Below, piece by piece: positions 9,361-16,356 of a stretch of 44,023 bases of DNA. Origin of the DNA: Bacteriovorax stolpii (GTDB lineage Bacteria; Bdellovibrionota; UBA1018). The stretch lies in NCBI GenBank assembly GCA_945860415.1, contig CAMAQA010000015.1:1-44023 (forward strand). The letters run 5' to 3'. Numbering within the stretch: the first letter of the stretch is position 1; every line of letters starts with the position of its first letter. The notes below the pieces were generated by a model, which saw only the letters and a list, made by a program, of their open reading frames with translations, made no database searches and was not told where the DNA came from. A program made the translations under genes and the position numbers.

Positions 9361-10422
9361 ATGGCTACATTTCGTGAAATGTGCTTCACGCCGGCCGAAT
9401 TTGCGTCGTTGGCGAAGCTCGACAAATCCATTGTTGGTGAACTGGAGGAGCAGGGACTGCTCCGCGTGATCAAGAAAAAGGTCGGCAACGTCGACCGCAA
9501 GATGATCACGCTCGAGGACATGCAGAATTATTTCCGCATGGTCCGTGACAATGCTCCGGCTGAATTCGCCCACGAAATGGGCGATGGGGCCGAAGCCGCA
9601 GGATCGCAGATTCCGGTCGAGGCCGTTGAATCGGTCGCCGCGGCGACCGCGACGCTCTTCAAACGCCCCAGGAACAAGATCCAGATGTTCTACAACGTCA
9701 AGGGCGGAACCGGAAAGTCCACCCTCACCGCGCAGTACGTGATGCGGGCATCCATGATGGGCCTTCGCGTCCTCGCGATCGACCTCGATGGCCAGGGTCA
9801 CCTCACGGTGAACCTCGACGTTCTCGATGCTCACGAGCGCCCCACGATCTACGACGTGCTGATCAATGATCTTCCGATCCACCAGAGCGTCATGAATGTG
9901 GCGCCCGGCCTCGACCTGATTCCCGCCAACCTGGGCCTCTGCAACATCGAAATCCCACTGAATAATAAGCCGCGTCGTGAGTACCGCCTTCAGGAGGCTC
10001 TCGCGAAGATCGCGGATCAGTACGATCTCATTGTCGCGGACACCAACCCAGCAGCGTCGATCCTCAACGGTTCGATGCTCGTTGCTGCAGGACTGGTTAA
10101 CGTGGTTTGCGCCACGAACCCCCTATCCTTCCATGGCATGTCGCTGGTCATGACGACCATCGAGGAACTCGAACGCGAGTTCCGGCACACGCTCCAGGTC
10201 CGCATCGTGCCGAACATGTACGACAACCGCGAAGTCATCAGCCAGGAAGTCCTCGGCGAGCTCCGGGCGCAGTTCATGGATTTCTGCACGAAAACCGTCG
10301 TCAACCGCTCGGCCGACCTCAATGAGGCCACCAAGCGCCGCACGACCGTCTGGGATGTCAGCTCCAAGGGCGCAGCCGCCCAGGACATCAACAGCCTCGC
10401 AGAAGAACTCATCTTCTCCTGA
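9361..10422 (+). CDS. parA: ParA-family partition ATPase with N-terminal HTH domain
   Basis: This 353-aa ATPase should bind DNA non-specifically in the ATP state and move ParB-bound DNA. Residues 1-60 look like a winged-helix/MerR-like DNA-binding region (FTPAEFASLAKLDKSIVGELEEQG). A linker follows (62-105). Then come the deviant Walker A KGGTGKST (114-121), the A' motif IDLDGQGHLT (140-149) and Walker B DLIVADTNPA. The N-terminal domain and length match type Ia plasmid ParA (family knowledge); chromosomal ParA/Soj is about 250-260 aa and lacks it. ATG at 9361 is preceded by GGGAGGGGAG. Residues 91-97 (SVAAATA) are encoded by the fourth parS-like palindrome. parB follows after 28 bp. Confidence 0.93.
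   Translation: MATFREMCFTPAEFASLAKLDKSIVGELEEQGLLRVIKKKVGNVDRKMITLEDMQNYFRMVRDNAPAEFAHEMGDGAEAAGSQIPVEAVESVAAATATLFKRPRNKIQMFYNVKGGTGKSTLTAQYVMRASMMGLRVLAIDLDGQGHLTVNLDVLDAHERPTIYDVLINDLPIHQSVMNVAPGLDLIPANLGLCNIEIPLNNKPRREYRLQEALAKIADQYDLIVADTNPAASILNGSMLVAAGLVNVVCATNPLSFHGMSLVMTTIEELEREFRHTLQVRIVPNMYDNREVISQEVLGELRAQFMDFCTKTVVNRSADLNEATKRRTTVWDVSSKGAAAQDINSLAEELIFS
9633..9648. repeat. Putative parS site 4, inside parA (GGTCGCC-GC-GGCGACC)
   Basis: A perfect copy lies within the parA coding sequence, in the linker between the HTH and ATPase domains. Symmetry extends to 18 bp (C before, G after). A location inside the gene fits a ParB centromere better than a simple promoter operator. Confidence 0.75.
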
Positions 10423-10450
10423 ACCGCGTTCAATAAAAGGAATCACATTC

Positions 10451-11425
10451 ATGGATAAGAATGCTGAACAGAACACCACAGAAGGCACTGTAACCGAGAA
10501 GGCCACCAAGCCCGCTGCGGAAGAAGGCAAGATCAAGACCCGCCAGGGCAGCGGCTACCTCAAGCAGCTGTACTCCACTGCCCGGAACACGGCAGGCACG
10601 ACCCACTCACACCTGAAGAACCTGACGACCTTCCTCGTCAACTTCGTTCCGGTCGAGAAGGTGGATGCCTCCGAGCTCCAGGTGCGCGTCCACTTCGATG
10701 ACGCCGAGGTGGAAGCGCTGGCTCATTCGATCAAGGAGCACGGCGTGCTCCAGCCGATCCTGGTCGTCCAGGACGGCGATCGGTACAAGGTCATCGCCGG
10801 CGAGCGCCGTCTTCGCGCCTCGAAGCTGGCTGGAATGGAGCGCATTCCTGCCCGCGTCCTTTCGACAAATGACAAGGCCACGCATGAGATCGCGCTCCGA
10901 GAGAACCTCGACCGCGTCGACCTCCATCCATTGGAAGAAGGCGAAGGCTACCTGTCGCTGCTCGAGGCGCAGCTCTACACGAGCCACGACACAATCGCGA
11001 AGGCGTTCGGAAAACCGAAGTCTCGCATCACCGAGTGCATCGGATTCACGCGCCTACCAGAAGCGACCAAGGCCGAGCTCCTGAAGCGCGGAGTGAAGAA
11101 TCGCTCGCTCCTCAGGCAGCTGTTGAACATGCCGGTCGAACAGCACCTCACGACAATCGAGGAAGCCTCGACGCGTGAGGAGATCTTGCTGGATCCGGCT
11201 GCAGCAGCGACCCCGGGCCAGGGGGATGCCATCGAAAAGGCCGCAGCCCCGAAACCCAAGAAGGATCCCCAGCCCTTCCACTACGATTTCACAGCAAAGA
11301 AGCTCGCAGTGCCGGGTTTCAAGTGGAAGGTCGGCGAAGGAACCGAAAAGCTCGAAGGGTACCTGAACTCCCTCAAGAAGCTCGTCGAGCAGCTCGAAGA
11401 CCACCTCACCCAGCCTTCAAAGTAA
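10451..11425 (+). CDS. parB: ParB-family centromere-binding CTPase
   Basis: This 324-aa protein binds parS and loads onto DNA as a clamp. Residues 1-65 are a flexible N-terminus that would contact ParA (YLKQLYSTARNTAG). The ParB/sulfiredoxin domain spans about 66-140 and contains GVLQPILV and the CTP-binding GERRLRASKLAG (GERR 117-120). ENLDRVDLHPLEE (151-163) follows, then a helix-turn-helix (about 178-203: DTIAKAFGKPKSRITECI) that would read the palindrome. A C-terminal segment of about 60 residues should dimerise. ATG at 10451 has AAGGAAT upstream; earlier in-frame starts overlap parA and were rejected. A terminator follows. Confidence 0.94.
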   Translation: MDKNAEQNTTEGTVTEKATKPAAEEGKIKTRQGSGYLKQLYSTARNTAGTTHSHLKNLTTFLVNFVPVEKVDASELQVRVHFDDAEVEALAHSIKEHGVLQPILVVQDGDRYKVIAGERRLRASKLAGMERIPARVLSTNDKATHEIALRENLDRVDLHPLEEGEGYLSLLEAQLYTSHDTIAKAFGKPKSRITECIGFTRLPEATKAELLKRGVKNRSLLRQLLNMPVEQHLTTIEEASTREEILLDPAAAATPGQGDAIEKAAAPKPKKDPQPFHYDFTAKKLAVPGFKWKVGEGTEKLEGYLNSLKKLVEQLEDHLTQPSK

Positions 11426-11454
11426 ACCGAAGCACGCCTTGAGAAACTCCCGGA

Positions 11455-11486
11455 GGGCTGCCGAGAAATCGGCAGCCCTTCATTTT
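11455..11486 (+). terminator. Rho-independent terminator of parAB
   Basis: A perfect 10-bp stem GGGCTGCCGA/TCGGCAGCCC with a GAAA loop is followed by TTCATTTTT. It lies 30 bp after the parB stop. Confidence 0.93.
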
Positions 11487-11514
11487 TGCACTGCGAAGGT
11501 GCTATTCTCTGCAC

Positions 11515-12555
11515 ATGAAGGACTCCTTCCTGCCTGCAGAAAAAATCCGGAACCTGCTTCAGATCGAACCTGCCCTAGCGCTGATTGGCCTCGCGATCTC
11601 CTCGTGGGTTCTCTACAAATTCCTGCTTCGTGAAGTTTCCTCCGAGCGGCACCGCAACCTGGGCCGGCACTTCAGCAACCTGTTCGGACAGGTCCTCATC
11701 TTCTGCGGCATCTTTCTCGCGTACCGGCTGCTGGACCACGCTCCCTCGACGAAGATGGTGCTTTTCCTTCAGCCGTATCTCGGACTCGTGGCTCTGCTCA
11801 TGGGAGCGGTCATCTTCATCAACACGCTTCGCGTGATGATCCTCGAGTACCTGTTCCTCGGGCACATGAAGGTCGGGGTGCCGCTCCTGCTCGTGAACCT
11901 GTTCACACTACTCGCCTCGCTGGTCGTCGGGGCCTGGATGCTGACGGACATCTTCGGACTCAAGATCGGGCCGCTGCTAGCGACCTCCGCCATTTTCTCG
12001 ATCGTTCTTGGTCTTGCCATGCAGGATACGCTCGGAAACCTCTTTGCCGGGATCGCCCTCCAGATCGACAAACCCTATGAGATCGGACACTGGATCGAGA
12101 TTCAGAACGGAATTCAACGCTGGGTTGGACAGGTACACGAGATCTCGTGGCGGGCCACCGTGCTAGTCGGCCTTTCTGACGAGCTCATGACCATTCCGAA
12201 CCGCACCATGGCCCAGTCTCAGATCTCCAATTTCTCCGTCCGCTCCGAACCCTTCCAGAGGTCCCAGGTGTTTCGGATAGCCCACGGATCGAGCCTTGAG
12301 CTCGCCCGCGAGGCCCTCCTGAAGGCCTGTGCAGGCGCTCCAGAGATCAGCCCACTTCCGGCCCCTGTCGTTTTTGTGACCGAAAGCCAGGAATCAGGAA
12401 TCACCCTGAAACTGGTGTACTCGCTGACCGACTACGGAGCGCAGTTCAAAATCCAGGACCGGATAGTGAGCTCAGGGCTCGAGCATCTGCGAAAGTCCGG
12501 TATTTGGCCTGCCCACCAGCGGCACCAGGTGCAAACCGTGCCAGGACTCGCCTAG
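11515..12555 (+). CDS. MscS-family mechanosensitive ion channel
   Basis: This 346-aa membrane channel of the MscS family opens under membrane tension to release solutes. Four to five hydrophobic segments (about 18-38, 55-72, 80-105, 118-145) precede the pore-lining helix and beta domain. These carry the family hallmark SIVLGLAMQDTLGNLFAGIALQ followed by DKPYEIGHWIEI (about 163-200). IPNRTMAQSQISNFS is the conserved beta-domain end, and a cytoplasmic alpha/beta domain of about 120 residues follows. The ribosome binding site is weak (GAAGGTG 15 bp upstream). It begins 28 bp after the parAB terminator and converges with the DUF1275 gene, with 9 bp between stops. Confidence 0.92.
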   Translation: MKDSFLPAEKIRNLLQIEPALALIGLAISSWVLYKFLLREVSSERHRNLGRHFSNLFGQVLIFCGIFLAYRLLDHAPSTKMVLFLQPYLGLVALLMGAVIFINTLRVMILEYLFLGHMKVGVPLLLVNLFTLLASLVVGAWMLTDIFGLKIGPLLATSAIFSIVLGLAMQDTLGNLFAGIALQIDKPYEIGHWIEIQNGIQRWVGQVHEISWRATVLVGLSDELMTIPNRTMAQSQISNFSVRSEPFQRSQVFRIAHGSSLELAREALLKACAGAPEISPLPAPVVFVTESQESGITLKLVYSLTDYGAQFKIQDRIVSSGLEHLRKSGIWPAHQRHQVQTVPGLA

Positions 12556-12564
12556 CATGCCGAG

Positions 12565-13401
12565 TCAAGCCAGGTGCGACCGAGGGTCATGCGGGGGAAG
12601 CAGATTCGAGGTCCGCGGCATCGCAGCCACCAGCGCGTCGAACTCCGCATCCTTCGGCACCCCAAAGCGCCTGTCCAAGCCATGGCTGATTGACTGGACG
12701 GCATACCAGGCCACTACCGAGGTAAACAGCGGCACAACGAGGGCGCCGTATCCCAGATCGCGACTGACTAGAACGGAAGTAATCGACCCCAAGGCAAAGG
12801 CCCCGAAGGTTGCGATCCTGGAAATATTGGTGCGGAGGGTCAGCGCGCGCTCCTTACCTTCCAACTTTCCGAACCAAAGCCGGGCGAAATCCGTCCCGAT
12901 ATCCGTGCTGATTCCCGTCAGGTGAGTGGTCCGAATCTGACCTTTGGTCAGAGTGGCAAAGCAGCCATTCTGCATGCCACAAACAAAGCAGAGCGCGTAA
13001 ACGAGCACAAAATCACGAGGCAGCATCAGCTCCTCACCAAAAATCCCGAATGACCCCTTGGTTCCGGCAACCAGCAGCCCCAGAATCATCAAAGGAAGCA
13101 GAAAGGTCACCAGGCCATATCGTGGCTTGAGCCCCTGTTCGATGCGAGAAATCGTTAAAACTCCCGTTAAAAAAGCGCCTAAGATAAACATCACTGGAAA
13201 GCCCATCAGCTCGATCGCGAACCAGGGGCGCTGTTCTGCCAGGGCCACTCCCATCTGGGTTCCCATGCCAGTGACGTGAGAGACGTACCGTCCGCATGCT
13301 AGAAATCCGAAAGCATTCAGGAACCCAGCCTGGAACCCCAACCCGGACCAAAGAGAAACGTACGGAGTCTGAACAAATTCTTCACGTTCTAGACGATACA
13401 T
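12565..13401 (-). CDS. DUF1275 (YoaK-like) membrane protein
   Basis: The 278-aa product has six hydrophobic segments and the DUF1275 pattern. An N-terminal GFLNAFGFLACGRYVSHVTGMGTQMG segment (usually AGxxDAxxxl..g.fvshmTGn) and a mirrored FVCGMQNGCFATLTKGQIRTTHLTGISTDIG segment suggest an internal two-fold repeat. The charged IGTDFARLWFGK follows. Function of the family is unknown; some members are predicted transporters. ATG at 13401 has GGAGG 10 bases upstream. A very AT-rich tract lies before it. Confidence 0.88.
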   Translation of the reverse strand: MYRLEREEFVQTPYVSLWSGLGFQAGFLNAFGFLACGRYVSHVTGMGTQMGVALAEQRPWFAIELMGFPVMFILGAFLTGVLTISRIEQGLKPRYGLVTFLLPLMILGLLVAGTKGSFGIFGEELMLPRDFVLVYALCFVCGMQNGCFATLTKGQIRTTHLTGISTDIGTDFARLWFGKLEGKERALTLRTNISRIATFGAFALGSITSVLVSRDLGYGALVVPLFTSVVAWYAVQSISHGLDRRFGVPKDAEFDALVAAMPRTSNLLPPHDPRSHLA

Positions 13402-13429
13402 TTTGGGAAGCCTCCACGAAGCCCCAAGA

Positions 13430-13500
13430 ATGAACGAAGTAACTAAAGTTATAAAATTAATATTAATTTAAAATTAATTCAATTAAATCAAATCTAAAAA
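13430..13500. other. AT-rich tract between the DUF1275 and PilZ genes
   Basis: This stretch is almost entirely A/T (only a few G or C), against a surrounding G+C well above 50%. It contains small palindromes such as TTAATATTAA and AATTTAAATT. It could act as an UP element or nucleoid-protein site for the leftward DUF1275 gene. No clear -35/-10 pair was fixed. The rest of the gap (13402-13641) shows no gene. Confidence 0.5.
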
Positions 13501-13641
13501 GCCCGCGCACCTTCGTTGCATTTTCAGGGATGACATTGAATGTCGCACGATTTTCGGGCTGTTCTCGAGACGACGTCGACGCATACTGCAGCATAAACGG
13601 GGTCCGGGCTTGGCACGCCTTTGGCTCTGTGCCGCCCCGTC

Positions 13642-14118
13642 ATGGCTGCACCACTCCATCGCTACCACCGAAAAACCACGCGCTTCCTCTCAGGAGCTTC
13701 CATCCTGTGGGATTATTTCACGGCTCCCGAGCGTCCCCGACACGGCATGATTCGCGACATCTCGTCGAGCGGGCTGCTACTTTGTACGAGCCATGAGATT
13801 GAAGACCGCAGGTGGCTGCGCCTCATTGTCCGCCATCCCGAAAGCAATCTCGCGCGAGTCCTTCGCGGTCGCGTTGTGCGCCAAGAGCCGGCCTTGGACA
13901 GCTGGCCGGACGAACAGATTACTCTTCACCGACAGGGCATTGAGCTCATTGACCACCTTCCAGAGGACTGGGTTCGCGGCCTCTCCGATGAGACCCTCGG
14001 CGTCTGCAGCTGCGGCTCTCTCATAGAAAGGAAAAAGCCCGCAAACCTTGCCGGACTTGCCGACGAGATCTGCGGGCTCTGTTTCCTTCGGACTGCGCTT
14101 CTTACTTCGCGTCCTTGA
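13642..14118 (+). CDS. PilZ-domain protein (probable cyclic-di-GMP receptor)
   Basis: The 158-aa product has the two PilZ binding motifs: RKTTR (RxxxR, residues 10-14) and DISSSG (D/NxSxxG, 39-44), followed by beta strands (WLRLIVRH, ARVLRGRVVRQ). PilZ proteins bind c-di-GMP and change the activity of motility or envelope partners. A C-terminal extension has a CSC and a CGLC pair 25 residues apart, which could be a small metal site. The last 17 bp overlap the end of tig on the other strand, and the tig terminator lies within this coding region, so part of the extension may be constrained by that. No Shine-Dalgarno precedes ATG 13642; TTG at 13621 is an alternative. Confidence 0.8.
   Translation: MAAPLHRYHRKTTRFLSGASILWDYFTAPERPRHGMIRDISSSGLLLCTSHEIEDRRWLRLIVRHPESNLARVLRGRVVRQEPALDSWPDEQITLHRQGIELIDHLPEDWVRGLSDETLGVCSCGSLIERKKPANLAGLADEICGLCFLRTALLTSRP
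14032..14078 (-). terminator. Terminator of tig, embedded in the PilZ gene
   Basis: On the minus strand AGCCCGCA pairs with TGCGGGCT (8 bp). The loop of about 27 bases can fold further, and TTTTTCC follows. It starts 24 bases after the tig stop codon. It should end the leftward rpsB-to-tig cluster while lying inside the coding region of the convergent gene. Confidence 0.75.
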
Positions 14119-15448
14119 TTTTGGCCTTCTCAAGCAGCCAGCCGAGCGTGCGCTCCTCGCGGATGCGGTACTCGAGGTCTTCCTTGCGCGAAGGATTGTT
14201 CAGGTAGAACTCCTTCACCTTCGGCTCTTCGACCTTCATGCTCACTGCCATCTTCGAGATCTCGGCATCGAGATCGGCAGCGGTCACTTCGAACTTCTCG
14301 GCCTTGGCCACGGCTTCCACGATCAGGCTGGCTTTGACCTGGTTTTCGGCCTTCTTCGAGATGTTTTCCATTTCGGAGAGCAGGATCTCCTGGATCGTCT
14401 TGTCGTCGGCGCCCTGGCGCTTCAGGTTCTGGGCGACGTCGTTCGCCAGCGCGCGGGTCTGCGCCTGGATGAGCGAGGCCGGCACTTCGAACACATTCTT
14501 CTCGATCAGGGCCTGGAGCAGATCACTACGGAGCTTGCGATCAGACTCACCCTTCTTTTCGTTCGCGACGTGCTCTTCGATCTTCTTGTTGAGGTCTGCC
14601 AGACCTTCGTAGCCCATCTGCTTGGCGAACTCATCGTTCAGCTCCGGCAGCTGCTTTTCCTTGATCTCGAGCATGTCGACCGTAAACGAAGCGGGCTTTC
14701 CGGCGAGGTCCTTCTCATAGAAGTCCTTCGGGAAGTCGATCTTGAAGGTCTTGGTGTCACCCTTCTTCATGCCGACGAGCTCGTCTTCGAAGCCCGGAAT
14801 CAGGGTGTCGGAGCCGATTTCAAGCATGCGCGAGCCGCTCATTCCGGCCTTCGCCTCGACCTTGCCGTCGACGACGATTCCGCCTTCGAACTTGATCTCG
14901 GCGCTGTCACCCTTGCGTGCAAGGTGCGAATCCGCGGTCGGAATCAACTGGGCCTGGGCGCTGAGGAAATTATCGACGATCTTCTTGACGTCTTCCTTTT
15001 CGACCTTGGTCGATTCACGGGTCAGTGCGATCCCGGTGTAGCCCTTCACTTCGATCTCCGGCATCACTTCGACAGTGGCAACATAGGAGAGGTCCTTGCC
15101 TTCTTCGATCGAGTGGTCGTGTTCGCCGGCGCCCGTCTTGTGGTCCGGGGTTTCAATCTGGGGCCGGCCGACAGCGCGAAGCTTTTCACCGCGCACGGCT
15201 TCCTGGAAGGACTCGTCAATCAGGTCATGGAACACCTGGTGGCGGACATCTTCGCCGTAGAACTGCTTCACGACGGGCATCGGCACATGGCCCTGACGGA
15301 AGCCCTTGAGCTTGGCCGTCTTCTGCACTTCGCGGAGGCCCTTTTCCAGGCGGGACGAAACGACCGCAGCCGGAACGCGCACCTTCAACTGGCGAAGGAT
15401 ATTGGACTTTTTCTCAACCTTTTCAACTTTGACCTGAAGATTCGACAT
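14102..15448 (-). CDS. tig: Trigger factor
   Basis: Trigger factor is the ribosome-bound chaperone and peptidyl-prolyl isomerase that meets nascent chains. The 448-aa length is typical. The ribosome-binding signature GFRQGHVP is near residue 50. A PPIase (FKBP-like) domain spans about 160-245 (GDSAEIKFEGGIVVDGKVEAKAG and GFEDELVGMKKGDTKTF). The rest is the helical chaperone body. A small His/Gly-rich insert (HKTGAGEHDHS) before the PPIase domain is unusual. It is the last gene of the cluster, 35 bp after truA, with its own terminator. Confidence 0.97.
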   Translation of the reverse strand: MSNLQVKVEKVEKKSNILRQLKVRVPAAVVSSRLEKGLREVQKTAKLKGFRQGHVPMPVVKQFYGEDVRHQVFHDLIDESFQEAVRGEKLRAVGRPQIETPDHKTGAGEHDHSIEEGKDLSYVATVEVMPEIEVKGYTGIALTRESTKVEKEDVKKIVDNFLSAQAQLIPTADSHLARKGDSAEIKFEGGIVVDGKVEAKAGMSGSRMLEIGSDTLIPGFEDELVGMKKGDTKTFKIDFPKDFYEKDLAGKPASFTVDMLEIKEKQLPELNDEFAKQMGYEGLADLNKKIEEHVANEKKGESDRKLRSDLLQALIEKNVFEVPASLIQAQTRALANDVAQNLKRQGADDKTIQEILLSEMENISKKAENQVKASLIVEAVAKAEKFEVTAADLDAEISKMAVSMKVEEPKVKEFYLNNPSRKEDLEYRIREERTLGWLLEKAKIKDAK

Positions 15449-15483
15449 GGAGCGGTTCTAGGCACTCGCCCCTCGAAAGTCAA

Positions 15484-16356
15484 TCAAGTGAACTCGTCGT
15501 ACCAGACTTGTTCGAGCCACAGTGCTCGAGCCGGGGCGGTCACCCCGACGAGGCTGCGATTCTTCGTTTCCAGGATTTCACGAACGCTGGACGCCGGCCG
15601 TCGTCGCTCCCCGATTTCGAGGAGAGTTCCTGCGATCCCCCGCACCATCTGCTTGAGAAACCCGGTACCCACCAGCCGCACCCGGACAAAGCCGAAATCG
15701 CCCGAGTGCCCCGGCTGGACCCATCCCCCCGGGTAATCCGCCGGCAGTGGAATCCACTGCAACTCGGCTTCCAGGATCTCTCGGACCGTCGTCTTGACCT
15801 TGGCCCCGCTGGCCTGAAACGGCAGGAAGTCATGAACGCCCTTCAGGTCATTCAGGGCCTGCTGCATGGCCTCGCGATCCAGGACTTTGTGAATCCACCA
15901 GCTGATCGGCTCGACGGGAGCATGCGATGCGGCCCCCTGCTGGAAATAGTAGCTGTACTGCTTCTTGAGGGCCGAACGCTGGGCGTGAAAGTCCATCGAG
16001 ACCTTCTGGACCTTCAGAACTCGGATAGAGGGAGGCAGACGCGAATTCAGAGCCCGCCGGAGGACCTCCTCAGTCCACGTCCGTTTCTTCAGCATGAAAT
16101 GAATGACCTGTCCCGAGGCGTGCACTCCTGCATCGGTGCGTCCGCTTGCCGAAATGCTGACAGGTTCATTCACGATGCTTTCCAGCACCTGTTCCATGAC
16201 CGACTGGATGCTGGGCTCTCCCTGGGCTGCCGATCCATGCTGCTTCTGCCAGCCGCAATAGCGCGCTCCCAGGTAGGTGATCCGGCAGGCGAACTTCTGG
16301 GCATGATTGGTAAGAACAGGCTCAGAGCTCAAAGAGCAGTCCCAGGCTAAAGCCAC
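15484..16356 (-). CDS. truA: tRNA pseudouridine(38-40) synthase TruA
   Basis: TruA converts U38-U40 of the tRNA anticodon stem-loop to pseudouridine. The protein (up to 290 aa) contains the catalytic motif GRTDAGVHA (active-site Asp), the N-terminal ITYLGARYCGWQKQ segment and the C-terminal GTGFLKQMVRGIAGTLLEIG motif. GTG at 16356 overlaps the previous gene by 35 bp. TTG at 16332 is the other possible start and would give a 282-aa protein. Neither has a strong ribosome binding site, so coupling to the upstream gene is likely. Confidence 0.95.
   Translation of the reverse strand: MALAWDCSLSSEPVLTNHAQKFACRITYLGARYCGWQKQHGSAAQGEPSIQSVMEQVLESIVNEPVSISASGRTDAGVHASGQVIHFMLKKRTWTEEVLRRALNSRLPPSIRVLKVQKVSMDFHAQRSALKKQYSYYFQQGAASHAPVEPISWWIHKVLDREAMQQALNDLKGVHDFLPFQASGAKVKTTVREILEAELQWIPLPADYPGGWVQPGHSGDFGFVRVRLVGTGFLKQMVRGIAGTLLEIGERRRPASSVREILETKNRSLVGVTAPARALWLEQVWYDEFT

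Noticed and set aside
9361-11486. Canonical chromosomal ParABS with TGTTTCACGTGAAACA
   Set aside because: No such sequence was seen around parAB, and ParA has a plasmid-type N-terminal domain.
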